A program made the translations under genes and the position numbers. The notes under the pieces are model-generated. The model searched no databases. It saw only the letters and a list, made by a program, of their open reading frames with translations, and had not been told where the DNA came from. Below are positions 25,691 through 33,189 of a stretch of DNA of 33,189 nt, one piece after another; the first letter of the stretch is position 1, and each line of letters begins with the position of its first letter. The stretch spans positions 1 to 33,189 of the forward strand of contig CALFPI010000452.1 in assembly GCA_937919035.1 (NCBI GenBank). Direction: 5' to 3'. The stretch comes from an uncultured Gemmatimonadaceae bacterium (GTDB lineage Bacteria; Latescibacterota; UBA2968; UBA8231).

Positions 25691-26371
25691 ATGGGAACGT
25701 TTTACGACAATTCGATCATCCCCAACCACCTGCGGCGCGATTTCGACGTGTACGACCGCATCGGCAAGTTGGATCTGGACCTGGGCAGCTTCGACAGCTG
25801 GATGGGGCGGGATCTGAAGAATGCCAATATCTGCTCGGTGATTTTTCATGAATCCGGTCTCGTCTACCTGTCCGGGTACGGCTACGGTCCCGGACAGATG
25901 TACGATGATCCCGAACGTATCAAGCAAGGGCAGGAAGCGGCGCAGTTCATCGCGGACTCGATGATTGGGCGCCTGCACTGGGCCATCCTCTGTGGCGGCG
26001 AAGGAGGCGACCTGAATGACATGCTCTATACCGTCAAAGGCCTGGGCATGGTGGTGTCCACCGACACGGCTTTCCACGGGGCACCCTCGGTGACCAACGG
26101 CTTTTCCGCCCGTTGGCAATCCGTTTTCGGCGGTGGTGCCGGCGCCTTTGCCATGGAGGGTGAGGACAGCAACTATTCCGGCGTGCACGCGCGCAGTGCC
26201 ATCGGTGGCTTTACGGGGCGATTCTCCATCGAGCCGGAATTGATCGTCGCCATCCCACCGGAACTGGCCAAGGCGATCATCCGCAACCGGGGCTGGATCT
26301 TTCCCCTGCCCCCGACAGAGGCGAAGCGGGTGCGCCAGGAGTACCACACGGCCCACGGAGAGTCTGCATGA
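25691..26371 (+). CDS. RidA/YjgF-like protein, divergent
   Basis: The 226-residue product has features of the RidA (YjgF/YER057c/UK114) fold: FHESGLVYLSGYGYG near the N-terminus (the usual 'G.lvy.SGq' strand), a helix QGQEAAQFIADSM, then GGEGGDLNDMLYTVKGLGMVV ('G..l.dvv..tvyv'), WQSVFGGGAGAF, and HARSAIGG, in which the Arg corresponds to the conserved imine/keto-acid-binding Arg. It is longer than a canonical 130-residue RidA, with about 40 extra residues at each end. It could deaminate an enamine/imine intermediate, or be a binding protein. It follows the Tat protein by 3 bases and overlaps the amidohydrolase start by 4 (ATGA), so the three are one operon. Confidence 0.6.
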   Translation: MGTFYDNSIIPNHLRRDFDVYDRIGKLDLDLGSFDSWMGRDLKNANICSVIFHESGLVYLSGYGYGPGQMYDDPERIKQGQEAAQFIADSMIGRLHWAILCGGEGGDLNDMLYTVKGLGMVVSTDTAFHGAPSVTNGFSARWQSVFGGGAGAFAMEGEDSNYSGVHARSAIGGFTGRFSIEPELIVAIPPELAKAIIRNRGWIFPLPPTEAKRVRQEYHTAHGESA

Positions 26372-27306
26372 AGGTCTGTGATCCGCACTTCCATCTGTGG
26401 GACATCGGCAAACGTCCAAACCCCAATCTCGGCACGGCGGTGGCCGAGCATATGCCGAGATACGTCGCCGCGGAGTACCTGGCCGATATGGCGCAGTTGC
26501 CGGCCCCCCTCGAACTGGTCTCCAGCGTACATGTGGAAACCGTCGTGGGGCAGATGGCGGGCGGCGCCATCGTCGACACAGTCGAGGAGACGCGCTTTGT
26601 CAGTGCCCAGATGAATGCCCGGCTCCATCCCGGTGGCATTGTCTCCTATGTACATCTGGCTCAGGACACGGAGCTTGCGGAGAAAGTCCTGCATCAGCAC
26701 GCCGAGGCGGCAGACGGGCGCTTGCGTGGTGTGCGCATGATTCTCAACCATCATCCGCACAATCCGGATCTGACCTGGCCCCAGGTGGAGCGGGGTGATT
26801 TCCTGCGCAGTGCCGTGTTCAAGGAAGGCATCGCCCTGCTGGGGGAACACGACCTGTCCTTCGATCTGCAGTGCAACCCGCACCAGTTCATGGATGCGGC
26901 GGCGACGTTTGCTGAACTCCCACAGACGCCCATCATCCTGAACCATCTCGGCTCGTTCCATACGGGCGAGGATGATGAGTACGAGGAGATGTGGCGTGCG
27001 GGCATGCAGGCCCTGGCGTCGTTGCCTCACGTATCGGTGAAACTGTCGATGCTGTTCTTCTGCGCACCGGGGTATCACCTGGACACGGATAAGGAAGAAC
27101 TGCCGCGTCGGCTCGTGCGCGAAGTGATAGATCTATTCGGCCCGAAGCGGTGCATGTTCGCCAGCAACTACCCGGTGGACCGCATTCAGGGCATCGACGT
27201 GGCGACGCTCTACGGAAAATTTCTGGCGTGGACCCAGGACTGGTCAGAGGAGGATCGTGCGGCGCTGTTCCACGGCACGGCGGCGCGGGTCTACCGCGTG
27301 GCCTGA
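26368..27306 (+). CDS. Amidohydrolase family 2 metal-dependent hydrolase
   Basis: The 312-residue product has the TIM-barrel signature of amidohydrolase_2 enzymes: DPHFHLWD at the start (metal ligands His7 and His9), His172 in DLQCNPHQ, His193 in ILNHLGS, and Asp271 in FASNYPVD. This class includes L-fuconolactone, 2-pyrone-4,6-dicarboxylate and other lactone hydrolases and decarboxylases. A sugar lactone or similar ring ester is therefore the likely substrate, in the cytoplasm. Its ATG overlaps the stop of the RidA-like gene. Together with the aldo/keto reductase it suggests oxidation of a sugar to a lactone followed by ring opening, which is inference. The minus-strand small protein gene ends 16 bases later. 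Confidence 0.9.
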   Translation: MKVCDPHFHLWDIGKRPNPNLGTAVAEHMPRYVAAEYLADMAQLPAPLELVSSVHVETVVGQMAGGAIVDTVEETRFVSAQMNARLHPGGIVSYVHLAQDTELAEKVLHQHAEAADGRLRGVRMILNHHPHNPDLTWPQVERGDFLRSAVFKEGIALLGEHDLSFDLQCNPHQFMDAAATFAELPQTPIILNHLGSFHTGEDDEYEEMWRAGMQALASLPHVSVKLSMLFFCAPGYHLDTDKEELPRRLVREVIDLFGPKRCMFASNYPVDRIQGIDVATLYGKFLAWTQDWSEEDRAALFHGTAARVYRVA

Positions 27307-27322
27307 GTCCGGCCGGGGTCGA

Positions 27323-27535
27323 TCAGCGCCGACGCAGCAGCTTGGCTGCCAGCAGCGCCGCAGGCGTGCCATGCATGCACAGATCGAAGATGTCCAGGGG
27401 CCGGATCAACTCACAGGCAACGAGCATCTTGAGCTTCTGCCACAGGTGCGGCTCGGGCATGAAGGGCGCCAATCCCAGCAGCAGGGCGGCGACGAGCAAC
27501 GAACTCAGGGGAAGGCGGTCGAGCCACTTCATCAT
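27323..27535 (-). CDS. Small membrane protein, conserved family sometimes annotated as RND transporter-associated
   Basis: The 70-residue product has two hydrophobic segments (about residues 10-28 and 55-68) around a loop containing FMPEPHLWQKLKMLVACELIRPLDIFDL and HGTPAALL. From memory this pattern, W-L-D-R-L-P...GLAPF-PEPHL...RPLDIFDL..HGTP, is a conserved small protein of proteobacteria and other phyla, often labelled 'RND transporter' without experimental support. It should sit in the inner membrane. Alone on the minus strand between two plus-strand operons, it has no obvious partner here. Confidence 0.7.
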   Translation of the reverse strand: MMKWLDRLPLSSLLVAALLLGLAPFMPEPHLWQKLKMLVACELIRPLDIFDLCMHGTPAALLAAKLLRRR

Positions 27536-27578
27536 CTCGTGCTACCTGCTTTCGAACGGATGGCGCCGCGTCCCGGGT

Positions 27579-27597
27579 CCCGCCCTTCGGGGCCGGG
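27579..27597. promoter_or_regulatory. Hairpin with UUCG tetraloop in the divergent region upstream of the DUF1537 kinase
   Basis: CCCGCCC (27579-27585), loop TTCG, and GGGCCGGG (27590-27597) form a 7-bp stem with one bulged C. The cUUCGg loop is unusually stable in RNA. It may structure the leader or 3' end of a transcript; its role is unknown. The rest of 27536-27656 holds nothing else clear except the SD AGGGAAGAG (27639-27647). Confidence 0.35.
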
Positions 27598-27656
27598 GTG
27601 ATGCACTCGTAAGATGACTCCCACTCTGGCATCCTGCCAGGGAAGAGCTGCACTGG

Positions 27657-28892
27657 TTGCCGACACCGATGTCCATGCCCACCTGCATACTGCTGGCCGA
27701 TGACTTCACCGGTGCTTGCGACACGGCTCTGCAGTTCGTCCGCGCCGGATTGAGCGCGCGGGTACAGATCGCCGGTGTGCCCGCGGGGGATGTAGACGTG
27801 CTGGTCTGGGACACGCAGACGCGCAATCATCCAGCCGCGGTGGCGCGCGCCCGGGTGGCCGACGCCGTCGCGCGGCTCGAGCCGTTTCTCGACCGTCTCT
27901 GGTACAAGAAAGTCGACTCCACTCTGCGTGGTCCGATCGGCGCTGAGCTGGAAGTCCTGCTGTGTCGGACGCGACGCAACTTGTGTGTGCTGGCGCCCGC
28001 CTTGCCCGATGCTGGACGTACAACGCTGGCTGGAACCCACTTCGTGGACGGCATGCCCCTGCATCGATCACCGGCCAGCCGGGACCCGGGTGCGCCGGTC
28101 CTGCACAGTTCGATCGCCGACCTGCTGGCCTCGACGGCCAGCCTCAGATCCACTGTGGTGCCCCTGTCTCTGGTGCACGCCGGCGCCGAGGCGTTGCACG
28201 CCGGTCTGGCCCGACTTACCGGGCCTGCGGTGGCGATCGTTGACGCCCAGGAATCATCCGATTTGCGGACGATCGCTGCAGCGGCTGCCCGACTGGATCG
28301 GCCGCCTCTGCTGTGCGGCAGTGCCGGGCTCGCCGCCTTCATCCCGGAGGCCTTCGGCCTGCGCTCACAGGCGCCCCGACCACAGGCCGGTAGCAGCAGG
28401 GGCCGGATGCTCCTGATCCTGGCAGGCAGCGCTGCCCGGCATACGCGCCAGCAACTCGATTGCCTGCACGAGCACCTGCATCTGCATTGGACGGTGCAGG
28501 AGATCCTCGTTGCGGCAACCGACGCCCCCGATGGTATCGCCGCTCGCGCCACCGCCGGTTCGACGGCGGGTTCGAACATCACCATACTATCAGTGCCGCC
28601 GGACGAGCCAGACCCGGACGCGGCGCTGCGGACCATGGCGCGCGCCGCCAGATGTTGTACTCGGGATCCCAGGCTCAGTGGTATCGCCGTTACCGGCGGA
28701 ACCACGGCGATCATCCTGCTCAACGAACTGTCTGTCGGCGCCGTGAATGTGCTTGAGAGTGTCGAGGCACAGGTGCCATTGTGCCGACTGGTGGACGGTC
28801 CCGCGGCGGGCCTGCATCTGATCACCAAAGCAGGCGGCCTCGGTGGCGAGGATGTTTTTGTGCGCGCCGCCCGCCGCCTTCTCCCGATCTGA
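27657..28892 (+). CDS. Four-carbon acid sugar kinase (DUF1537 family)
   Basis: The 411-residue product uses TTG 27657, 9 bases after AGGGAAGAG; ATG 27669 is an alternative. The family motifs are present: LADDFTGACD (13-22), WDTQTRN, YKKVDSTLRGPIGAE (83-97), APALPDAGRTT, then the C-terminal nucleotide-binding half with VTGGTTAIIL and TKAGGLGGED. Members phosphorylate four-carbon sugar acids such as D-threonate, D-erythronate or L-threonate at C4. The next gene, 7 bases on, is a PdxA-like dehydrogenase. This matches the established DtnK/PdxA2 pathway that turns the acid into dihydroxyacetone phosphate, so D-threonate or D-erythronate is the best guess. Confidence 0.85.
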   Translation: MPTPMSMPTCILLADDFTGACDTALQFVRAGLSARVQIAGVPAGDVDVLVWDTQTRNHPAAVARARVADAVARLEPFLDRLWYKKVDSTLRGPIGAELEVLLCRTRRNLCVLAPALPDAGRTTLAGTHFVDGMPLHRSPASRDPGAPVLHSSIADLLASTASLRSTVVPLSLVHAGAEALHAGLARLTGPAVAIVDAQESSDLRTIAAAAARLDRPPLLCGSAGLAAFIPEAFGLRSQAPRPQAGSSRGRMLLILAGSAARHTRQQLDCLHEHLHLHWTVQEILVAATDAPDGIAARATAGSTAGSNITILSVPPDEPDPDAALRTMARAARCCTRDPRLSGIAVTGGTTAIILLNELSVGAVNVLESVEAQVPLCRLVDGPAAGLHLITKAGGLGGEDVFVRAARRLLPI

Positions 28893-28899
28893 GTTGCCT

Positions 28900-29952
28900 G
28901 TGAATCCTGCACCCCTGCCTTTGCTGGCCCTGACGATGGGCGACCCCTGCGGTGTGGGGGCCGAGGTCATCGCCCGTTCACTTGCGGACCCGTCCCTGCG
29001 CCAGACCTGCCGGCCCGTTGTGATCGGCGACGCCGAGATCCTGGCGCAGGCCGCTCGCAGCTGCGGTGTCGATCTGCCCGTGCGTTCGGTTGTCTCCATC
29101 GCCGCCGCCACGAGTGCAGTCGGCGTCATCGAAGTGTGGAGTCCCGTGCCGGTGCAACGGGAGGCGCTGACGGTGGGCCACGTCTGTGCCGAGGGTGGAC
29201 GCCTGGCGGTGGAGTGGGTCATGGCCGCCGTTGATCTGGCCCTGGCAAATGAGGTGGACGGCATCGTCACGGCGCCCCTCAACAAGGAAGCCATGAACCG
29301 CGCCGGTTTCGCCTATGCGGGCCATACCGAGTTGCTGGGGGAGCGCACCCACACGCGGGACTTCCGCATGATGCTGGCAAGCGACCGGCTGCGGGTGATT
29401 CATGCCACGACCCACGTAGCCCTGGCCCGGGTGCCAGAGCTGCTCACCGCCGAGCGTCTGGACGCCACAGTGCGCCTGGCCTGGCAGGCCTTGCTCGATC
29501 TGGAGGTCGAAACACCGCGTCTGGCGGTGGCCGCCCTGAACCCCCACGCCGGCGAGTCCGGTCTGTTCGGTCAGGAGGACCAGGAAAAGGTGGCTCCGGC
29601 GGTGGCGCGTGCACAGCAACGGGGTTGGAACGTCACCGGTCCGGTACCGGCGGACACGCTCTTCCTGCGGGCCTGGCAGGGCGAGTTCGACGGCGTCGTC
29701 GCTCTGTACCACGATCAGGGTCACATACCGGTGAAGCTGGTCGCCTTTGCCGACGCGGTGAATGTGACCCTGGGCCTGCCCATCGTGCGCACCTCTGTCG
29801 ACCACGGCACGGCCTTTGATATCGCCGGCCGCGGCGTGGCGGATGCCACGAACATGACCTGCGCCATTCGCCTCGGCACGCGCCTGGCCCGATCCCGAAC
29901 GGCCAGAAACGCTTCAGGGATGATGGACGGGAGTACGACTCCTGCGCTATAA
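28900..29952 (+). CDS. pdxA2: 4-phospho-D-threonate/erythronate dehydrogenase (PdxA2-like)
   Basis: The 350-residue product begins at GTG 28900, 7 bases after the kinase stop; TTG 28894 is an alternative. It has the PdxA fold: LALTMGDPCGVGAEV at the start, ITAPLNKEA-like TAPLNKEAMNRAGF (about 124-137), and the three divalent metal ligands of E. coli PdxA as His142 in GHTELLGE, His216 in NPHAGESG and His271 in YHDQGHIPVKL, then SVDHGTAFDIAG. It should oxidise the 4-phosphorylated four-carbon acid with NAD, with decarboxylation to dihydroxyacetone phosphate. The kinase neighbour argues for PdxA2 rather than vitamin B6-making PdxA; no other B6 genes are in view. Confidence 0.85.
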   Translation: MNPAPLPLLALTMGDPCGVGAEVIARSLADPSLRQTCRPVVIGDAEILAQAARSCGVDLPVRSVVSIAAATSAVGVIEVWSPVPVQREALTVGHVCAEGGRLAVEWVMAAVDLALANEVDGIVTAPLNKEAMNRAGFAYAGHTELLGERTHTRDFRMMLASDRLRVIHATTHVALARVPELLTAERLDATVRLAWQALLDLEVETPRLAVAALNPHAGESGLFGQEDQEKVAPAVARAQQRGWNVTGPVPADTLFLRAWQGEFDGVVALYHDQGHIPVKLVAFADAVNVTLGLPIVRTSVDHGTAFDIAGRGVADATNMTCAIRLGTRLARSRTARNASGMMDGSTTPAL

Positions 29953-29968
29953 GCCGTTCGCTCCATCG

Positions 29969-32302
29969 GTGCGCTGGCCGGTGCTGTTGCTGGCAGCCGT
30001 CCTCGTCGGCGCCGGGGTGCTGCGCTCCTGGGCGTTGTGGTCCGGTGAGCTGGTCTGGCACCCGGACGAGATCTTCATGGTCATCTACCCGCTGAATCTG
30101 TTCAGCGGCGATCTCAACCCCCACGTCTTCTCCTACCCCAGCTTCCACTTCTACGAACTCGGGATGCTCTACGGCGTCGACTGCCTCTGGCAGTCTCTGG
30201 TGCACGGCGTCGGCAGATTCGACTGGCTCGCCAACCGCTACTTCGTTGATGCCACACCCCTGCGGGACATGGCCCGCTGGCTCAGTGTTGCCTACGGCCT
30301 TGGTACCGTGATCCTGGCGGGGGTCCTCGGGGGGCGACTGACGGCTGCGGGTCGGTTGCTTTCAAGGCCAGGCCTGTTGGCGGCGGCGCTGATGGCAGTC
30401 AACGTCGTGCACGTGCGGCAGACGCCTCTGGCCGCCGTTGACACACCTATGGCATTCTGGTTCACCGCCGCCACGATCGCCTCGGTGCGGTTGCTGGCTT
30501 CGGCGCGATACCGCGATTATCTGCTGGCGGGTGTTCTGGTTGGTGTCGCCGGCGCCACCAAATACCCGGGCGTTGCCTGTTGTCTCGGCGTCGTGGCGGC
30601 CCATGGGATCAGCCGCCGCCACCCATTTGACGGGCGTCTGTGGCTCTCCGGGGTCGGTGCCGTTGTCACCTTCATCCTCCTGTCACCCTACGTGCTGCTC
30701 GACTTCGGCACTTTCAGCGACACGTTCCTGTTCCAACTGGCCCATGCGGAGGCCGGTCGCTTCGGCATCGATCCCGGGCCGCTGTTCCATCTGGGCCACG
30801 GTCTGCGGCAGGGCGTGGGCCTCATCGGCTGGCTGGTATGGCTTGCGGCCAGCCTCTGGGCGCTCCGTACCCGGCAGGCGACGTACCTGGTCGTGCTGGC
30901 GGCAACCCTCGGTGGCTACGTCGCTATCAGCTGGGGTGATCTGGTCTTCCTGCGCTACGTGCTGCCCCTGCTGCCGCTGCAGGCGGCCGTTGCCGGTGCC
31001 GGACTGAGCCACGCGCTGGGCCGCCTCTCCAGTCTATTGTCACCGTGCCGACGGCGCTGGGCCCTTCCCGTTGTTGTGGGTCTGCTGCTGGCGCAGCCGC
31101 TGCTCGGAGCGCTCCGTCTTGCAGAGTTTTCCGCCCGGCGAGACACGAGGACGCTGGCGCGCGAATGGTTTCAGCACCACGTGCCTGCCGGTACATCCTA
31201 CTGCAACTTTGGCGGCTGGTCGGGGGACGTGCAGCTGCGTACCTACGAGAATCAGTGGTGGCGTTTCAACGGTTTACTCGCCTACTGGCCACCCGATACA
31301 CATGCGCAACTGGCGGCAGCGCTGACGCCGCTGGATGGCGGGATCCCGTTCTATACGCAGGCGGTGCGCAACATCAATCGCGAACTGGAGCAGGGATCGA
31401 TCGAACTGATCCATCAGAACCAGTGCGCCTACATCGTGACCCACCAGCATGGCCTGAGCTATTCGGTGATTGACAGCAGCTTCGCCCAACGTCTGGGGGC
31501 CGAGGCCCGCCGCGTGGCGCGCTTCGATCCCGGGAGTGACGACGACGCCGTATTTGATGGGATGGACAGCTACTACGTGCCGGTCTCAGGTTTCGATGCC
31601 GAGCGGCCCGGACCCCTCATCGAAATCTGGGAGGTAGCCGCCTATCAGACGCCGGCGCGTTCCACCTCGCAGCGCAGTGCCCTCTCCAGGGTGCTGTCGC
31701 AGATGGCTGCGAACGCCGTCAACGATGGCGACCGGCCCGCCGCCGCAGAAGCGCTGCAAGCGGCGAAGGCTCTGGATTCCGACAATGGCCATGCATGGCT
31801 CGTGGCGACGAGGATGCACTGGGATGTGGGGGATACAGCGATGGCGAAGCAGAGCCTTGCCGAGATGCTGTCGCGGGACTCGCTGGCGTCGCCAGCGATG
31901 GCAGGCATGGCCCGGCTTGCCATGGCGCGCCACGACACTGCGGCGGCCATTGGCTGGATGGAGGACGTGTGTCGGCATCGACCGCGTGACGCCCAGGCTC
32001 TGCGCAGGCTGGCCGCCCTGCGCTGGCAGACGGGTGATCACCAACGCTCCCTGGATCTGTACCGACGGATCGTCGAACTGCGGCCGTGGCTGGCGCAGAG
32101 CCATTTTGACCTCGGCGCCGGCCTGCTGCAGTTGGGGGCCTTCGAAGAGGCCCTGACCCATCTGCAGCAGGCGATCGCCATGGCCCCCGAAACAGCCGCC
32201 TACTATCCCAAAGCGGCGGCAGCGTACGAGGCGCTCGGCCAGCATGAACAGGCGGCAGATCTGCGCCAGCGGGCCCGTCGTCTCGGCCAGGACACACCGT
32301 GA
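29969..32302 (+). CDS. GT39/ArnT-like membrane glycosyltransferase with C-terminal TPR domain
   Basis: The 777-residue product starts at GTG 29969, 16 bases after the dehydrogenase; no good SD is seen. About the first 390 residues are a chain of hydrophobic segments. Right after the first comes WHPDE (Asp33-Glu34), the acidic pair used by lipid-linked-sugar glycosyltransferases of the PMT/ArnT/GT39 type. Residues about 400-560 are a soluble domain (AREWFQHHVPAGTSY, CAYIVTHQHG). Residues about 575-777 carry helical repeats of the TPR kind: LRRLAALRWQTGDHQRSLDLYRRIVELRP, FDLGAGLLQLGAFEEALTHLQQAIAMAPE and YEALGQHEQAADLRQRA. It probably glycosylates a protein or lipid facing the periplasm, with TPRs recruiting a partner. 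Confidence 0.8.
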   Translation: MRWPVLLLAAVLVGAGVLRSWALWSGELVWHPDEIFMVIYPLNLFSGDLNPHVFSYPSFHFYELGMLYGVDCLWQSLVHGVGRFDWLANRYFVDATPLRDMARWLSVAYGLGTVILAGVLGGRLTAAGRLLSRPGLLAAALMAVNVVHVRQTPLAAVDTPMAFWFTAATIASVRLLASARYRDYLLAGVLVGVAGATKYPGVACCLGVVAAHGISRRHPFDGRLWLSGVGAVVTFILLSPYVLLDFGTFSDTFLFQLAHAEAGRFGIDPGPLFHLGHGLRQGVGLIGWLVWLAASLWALRTRQATYLVVLAATLGGYVAISWGDLVFLRYVLPLLPLQAAVAGAGLSHALGRLSSLLSPCRRRWALPVVVGLLLAQPLLGALRLAEFSARRDTRTLAREWFQHHVPAGTSYCNFGGWSGDVQLRTYENQWWRFNGLLAYWPPDTHAQLAAALTPLDGGIPFYTQAVRNINRELEQGSIELIHQNQCAYIVTHQHGLSYSVIDSSFAQRLGAEARRVARFDPGSDDDAVFDGMDSYYVPVSGFDAERPGPLIEIWEVAAYQTPARSTSQRSALSRVLSQMAANAVNDGDRPAAAEALQAAKALDSDNGHAWLVATRMHWDVGDTAMAKQSLAEMLSRDSLASPAMAGMARLAMARHDTAAAIGWMEDVCRHRPRDAQALRRLAALRWQTGDHQRSLDLYRRIVELRPWLAQSHFDLGAGLLQLGAFEEALTHLQQAIAMAPETAAYYPKAAAAYEALGQHEQAADLRQRARRLGQDTP

Positions 32303-32332
32303 GGGCAGGTCCTGGGCGGTCACGGTCGGGGA

Positions 32333-32361
32333 TTGACCGTCCGTGTCCTATGGGTCATGAT
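32333..32361 (+). promoter_or_regulatory. Candidate sigma70-type promoter before the dioxygenase operon
   Basis: TTGACC (32333-32338) and CATGAT (32356-32361) are 17 bases apart and match 5 and 4 of 6 consensus positions, about 70 bases before the small gene's ATG. The region has no other gene (32303-32431). The -35 box overlaps a 6-bp inverted repeat (ACGGTC/GACCGT, 32322-32340). Confidence 0.35.
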
Positions 32362-32431
32362 AGTGCGCGCACCGCCCGCCAAGGGCACGATCCCACAGCA
32401 ACTCGCACCAACACCGATCGAGAAATTGACA

Positions 32432-32734
32432 ATGGCTGATGTGCAAGACGTTCTCGTGTTGTTCCAGACCACACCTGGCCTCGATGCGCAGGTGGTTGCC
32501 TGGTCACGCTACGAAGCCTCCAAGGGCCCGGGGATCACGGACCTTGTCGAGGAGGAGGAGCCACCGTATCGCAACGCCATGGCTGCCATGCGTGACGGCT
32601 GGCAGGTGATCCAGATGTCGGAGATGAAGCATCGCCCACCGGGAGATGCTGCCTACGAGGATGGTCCCCTGCCGTATCAGACCGTCCTGTCCCGCTTCAA
32701 CCCCATGGTGCAAGACGAGGAGACCGCGCAATGA
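32432..32734 (+). CDS. Small protein of unknown function coupled to the dioxygenase gene
   Basis: The 100-residue product starts at ATG 32432; the frame is open further upstream but the extension has unlikely composition. The sequence is acidic (EEEEPPYRNAM) with amphipathic strands and helices: DVLVLFQTTPGLDAQVVAWSRYE near the N-terminus, GWQVIQMSEMKHRPPG in the middle. There is no signal peptide or membrane segment. Its stop overlaps the ATG of the phytanoyl-CoA dioxygenase gene by 4 bases (ATGA), so the two are made together and may interact. I do not recognise the family. Confidence 0.6.
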   Translation: MADVQDVLVLFQTTPGLDAQVVAWSRYEASKGPGITDLVEEEEPPYRNAMAAMRDGWQVIQMSEMKHRPPGDAAYEDGPLPYQTVLSRFNPMVQDEETAQ

Positions 32735-33189
32735 GTGAACACCTGCTTTCGGCGACACAAATGGCGCAGTTCGTCGCCTCCGGTTACCTGAAGTTCGAGG
32801 ACATGGTGCCCCGCGATCTATGCGACGCCTGCCTGGGAGAAATGCAGCACAACAATGGGTATCTGGCAGTGGGCACCCCTTTCGAGGAGACCTGGCCCAA
32901 GGGGACCGCCCTTGGTGACGCCTTCCGACTGCCACAGGTCCGGGGCCTGATCCACTCCTCGTCGGTCCCGATCCGCTCTACGATCACCATGCGGCCCACT
33001 TGGTGAAGGGAGGGGTGATGAAGGGTCCCGATATGCATCAGGACTCCGTCATCGACTTCCGCGACAATTACTTCGATATCCAGCTGTCACTGTTTCCGGC
33101 GGACACACCCGATGCAATGGGGGGCACCTTCCTGATTCCGGGCACCCAGTTCCGCAATGTGCGCACCTCCGAGATCACCATGTATCAGC
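32731..33189 (+). pseudogene. Phytanoyl-CoA dioxygenase-like gene, frameshifted and cut by the window edge
   Basis: From ATG 32731 the product reads normally to LRLIHS-type sequence (residues 1-75: SATQMAQFVASGYLKFEDMV, GTPFEETWPKG). The frame then runs to a stop at 33006. In the next frame, family sequence continues to the window end: GPDPLYDHHAAHLVKGG, then MHQDSVIDFR holding the Fe(II)-binding H-x-D (His and Asp), and GGTFLIPGT. Adding one C to the CC at 32957-32958 restores LIHSLVGPDPLYDHH. Members are Fe(II)/2-oxoglutarate oxygenases that hydroxylate small molecules. The second metal His and Arg lie beyond the edge. The break may be a real mutation or a homopolymer error. Confidence 0.8.

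Noticed and set aside
32426-32431. Perfect TTGACA as a -35 box
   Set aside because: It lies immediately before the ATG at 32432, and nothing like a -10 box is found 16-18 bases downstream.

Overview
The window is a G+C-rich bacterial chromosome segment with dense gene packing. There is no gene-free stretch over about 300 bases, and I saw no tRNA, rRNA, CRISPR array, insertion sequence or phage gene. Several proteins are exported and end in FlgD-like or T9SS-like C-terminal Ig domains (PNPFN and FTPNGDGxND types). Alongside them are a sulfatase-like gene, a phytanoyl-CoA dioxygenase, a DUF1537 kinase/PdxA pair and an LVIVD-repeat protein. This mix fits an uncultured FCB-type Gram-negative such as Latescibacterota or a Poribacteria-like lineage. 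That placement is inference from gene content, not a phylogenetic result.

Layout. (1) 1-2499: a three-gene operon with a 5'-truncated alkaline-phosphatase-superfamily enzyme, a 69-residue ribbon-helix-helix-like protein and a three-helix membrane protein. (2) 2505-6653: two secreted proteins, an LVIVD-repeat protein and a purple-acid-phosphatase-like metallophosphoesterase, both ending in PNPFN-type domains. A hairpin and a 13-bp tandem repeat follow, then a convergent lipoprotein gene (6727-7485, minus). (3) 7708-19771: a surface-protein cluster on the plus strand. It holds three paralogous discoidin-like proteins with FTPNGDGxND-type C-terminal domains, a large outer-membrane-like protein with EF-hand-like loops, a CBM9-like secreted protein and a peptidyl-prolyl isomerase lipoprotein. 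(4) 19786-23348, minus: a frameshifted sulfatase-like gene coupled to a GNAT acetyltransferase, then a glutamate-1-semialdehyde-aminomutase-like aminotransferase. (5) 23509-27306, plus: aldo/keto reductase, Tat-exported protein of unknown function, RidA-like protein and amidohydrolase. (6) 27323-32302: a small membrane protein (minus), the DUF1537 kinase/PdxA2 pair, and a GT39-like glycosyltransferase fused to TPRs. (7) 32432-end: a small protein coupled to a phytanoyl-CoA dioxygenase gene that carries a frameshift and runs off the window.

How the parts may work together. The centre looks like a machine for making and displaying surface-anchored, ligand-binding beta-rich proteins. The isomerase would help fold them, and the barrel-like protein could be an outer-membrane anchor or partner. 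The right half looks catabolic: sugar acids or lactones via kinase, dehydrogenase, amidohydrolase, aldo/keto reductase and aminotransferase. The phosphatase and sulfatase-like enzymes would release phosphate or similar groups from complex substrates. Two genes are each broken by an apparent single-base loss, which could be real decay or assembly error.
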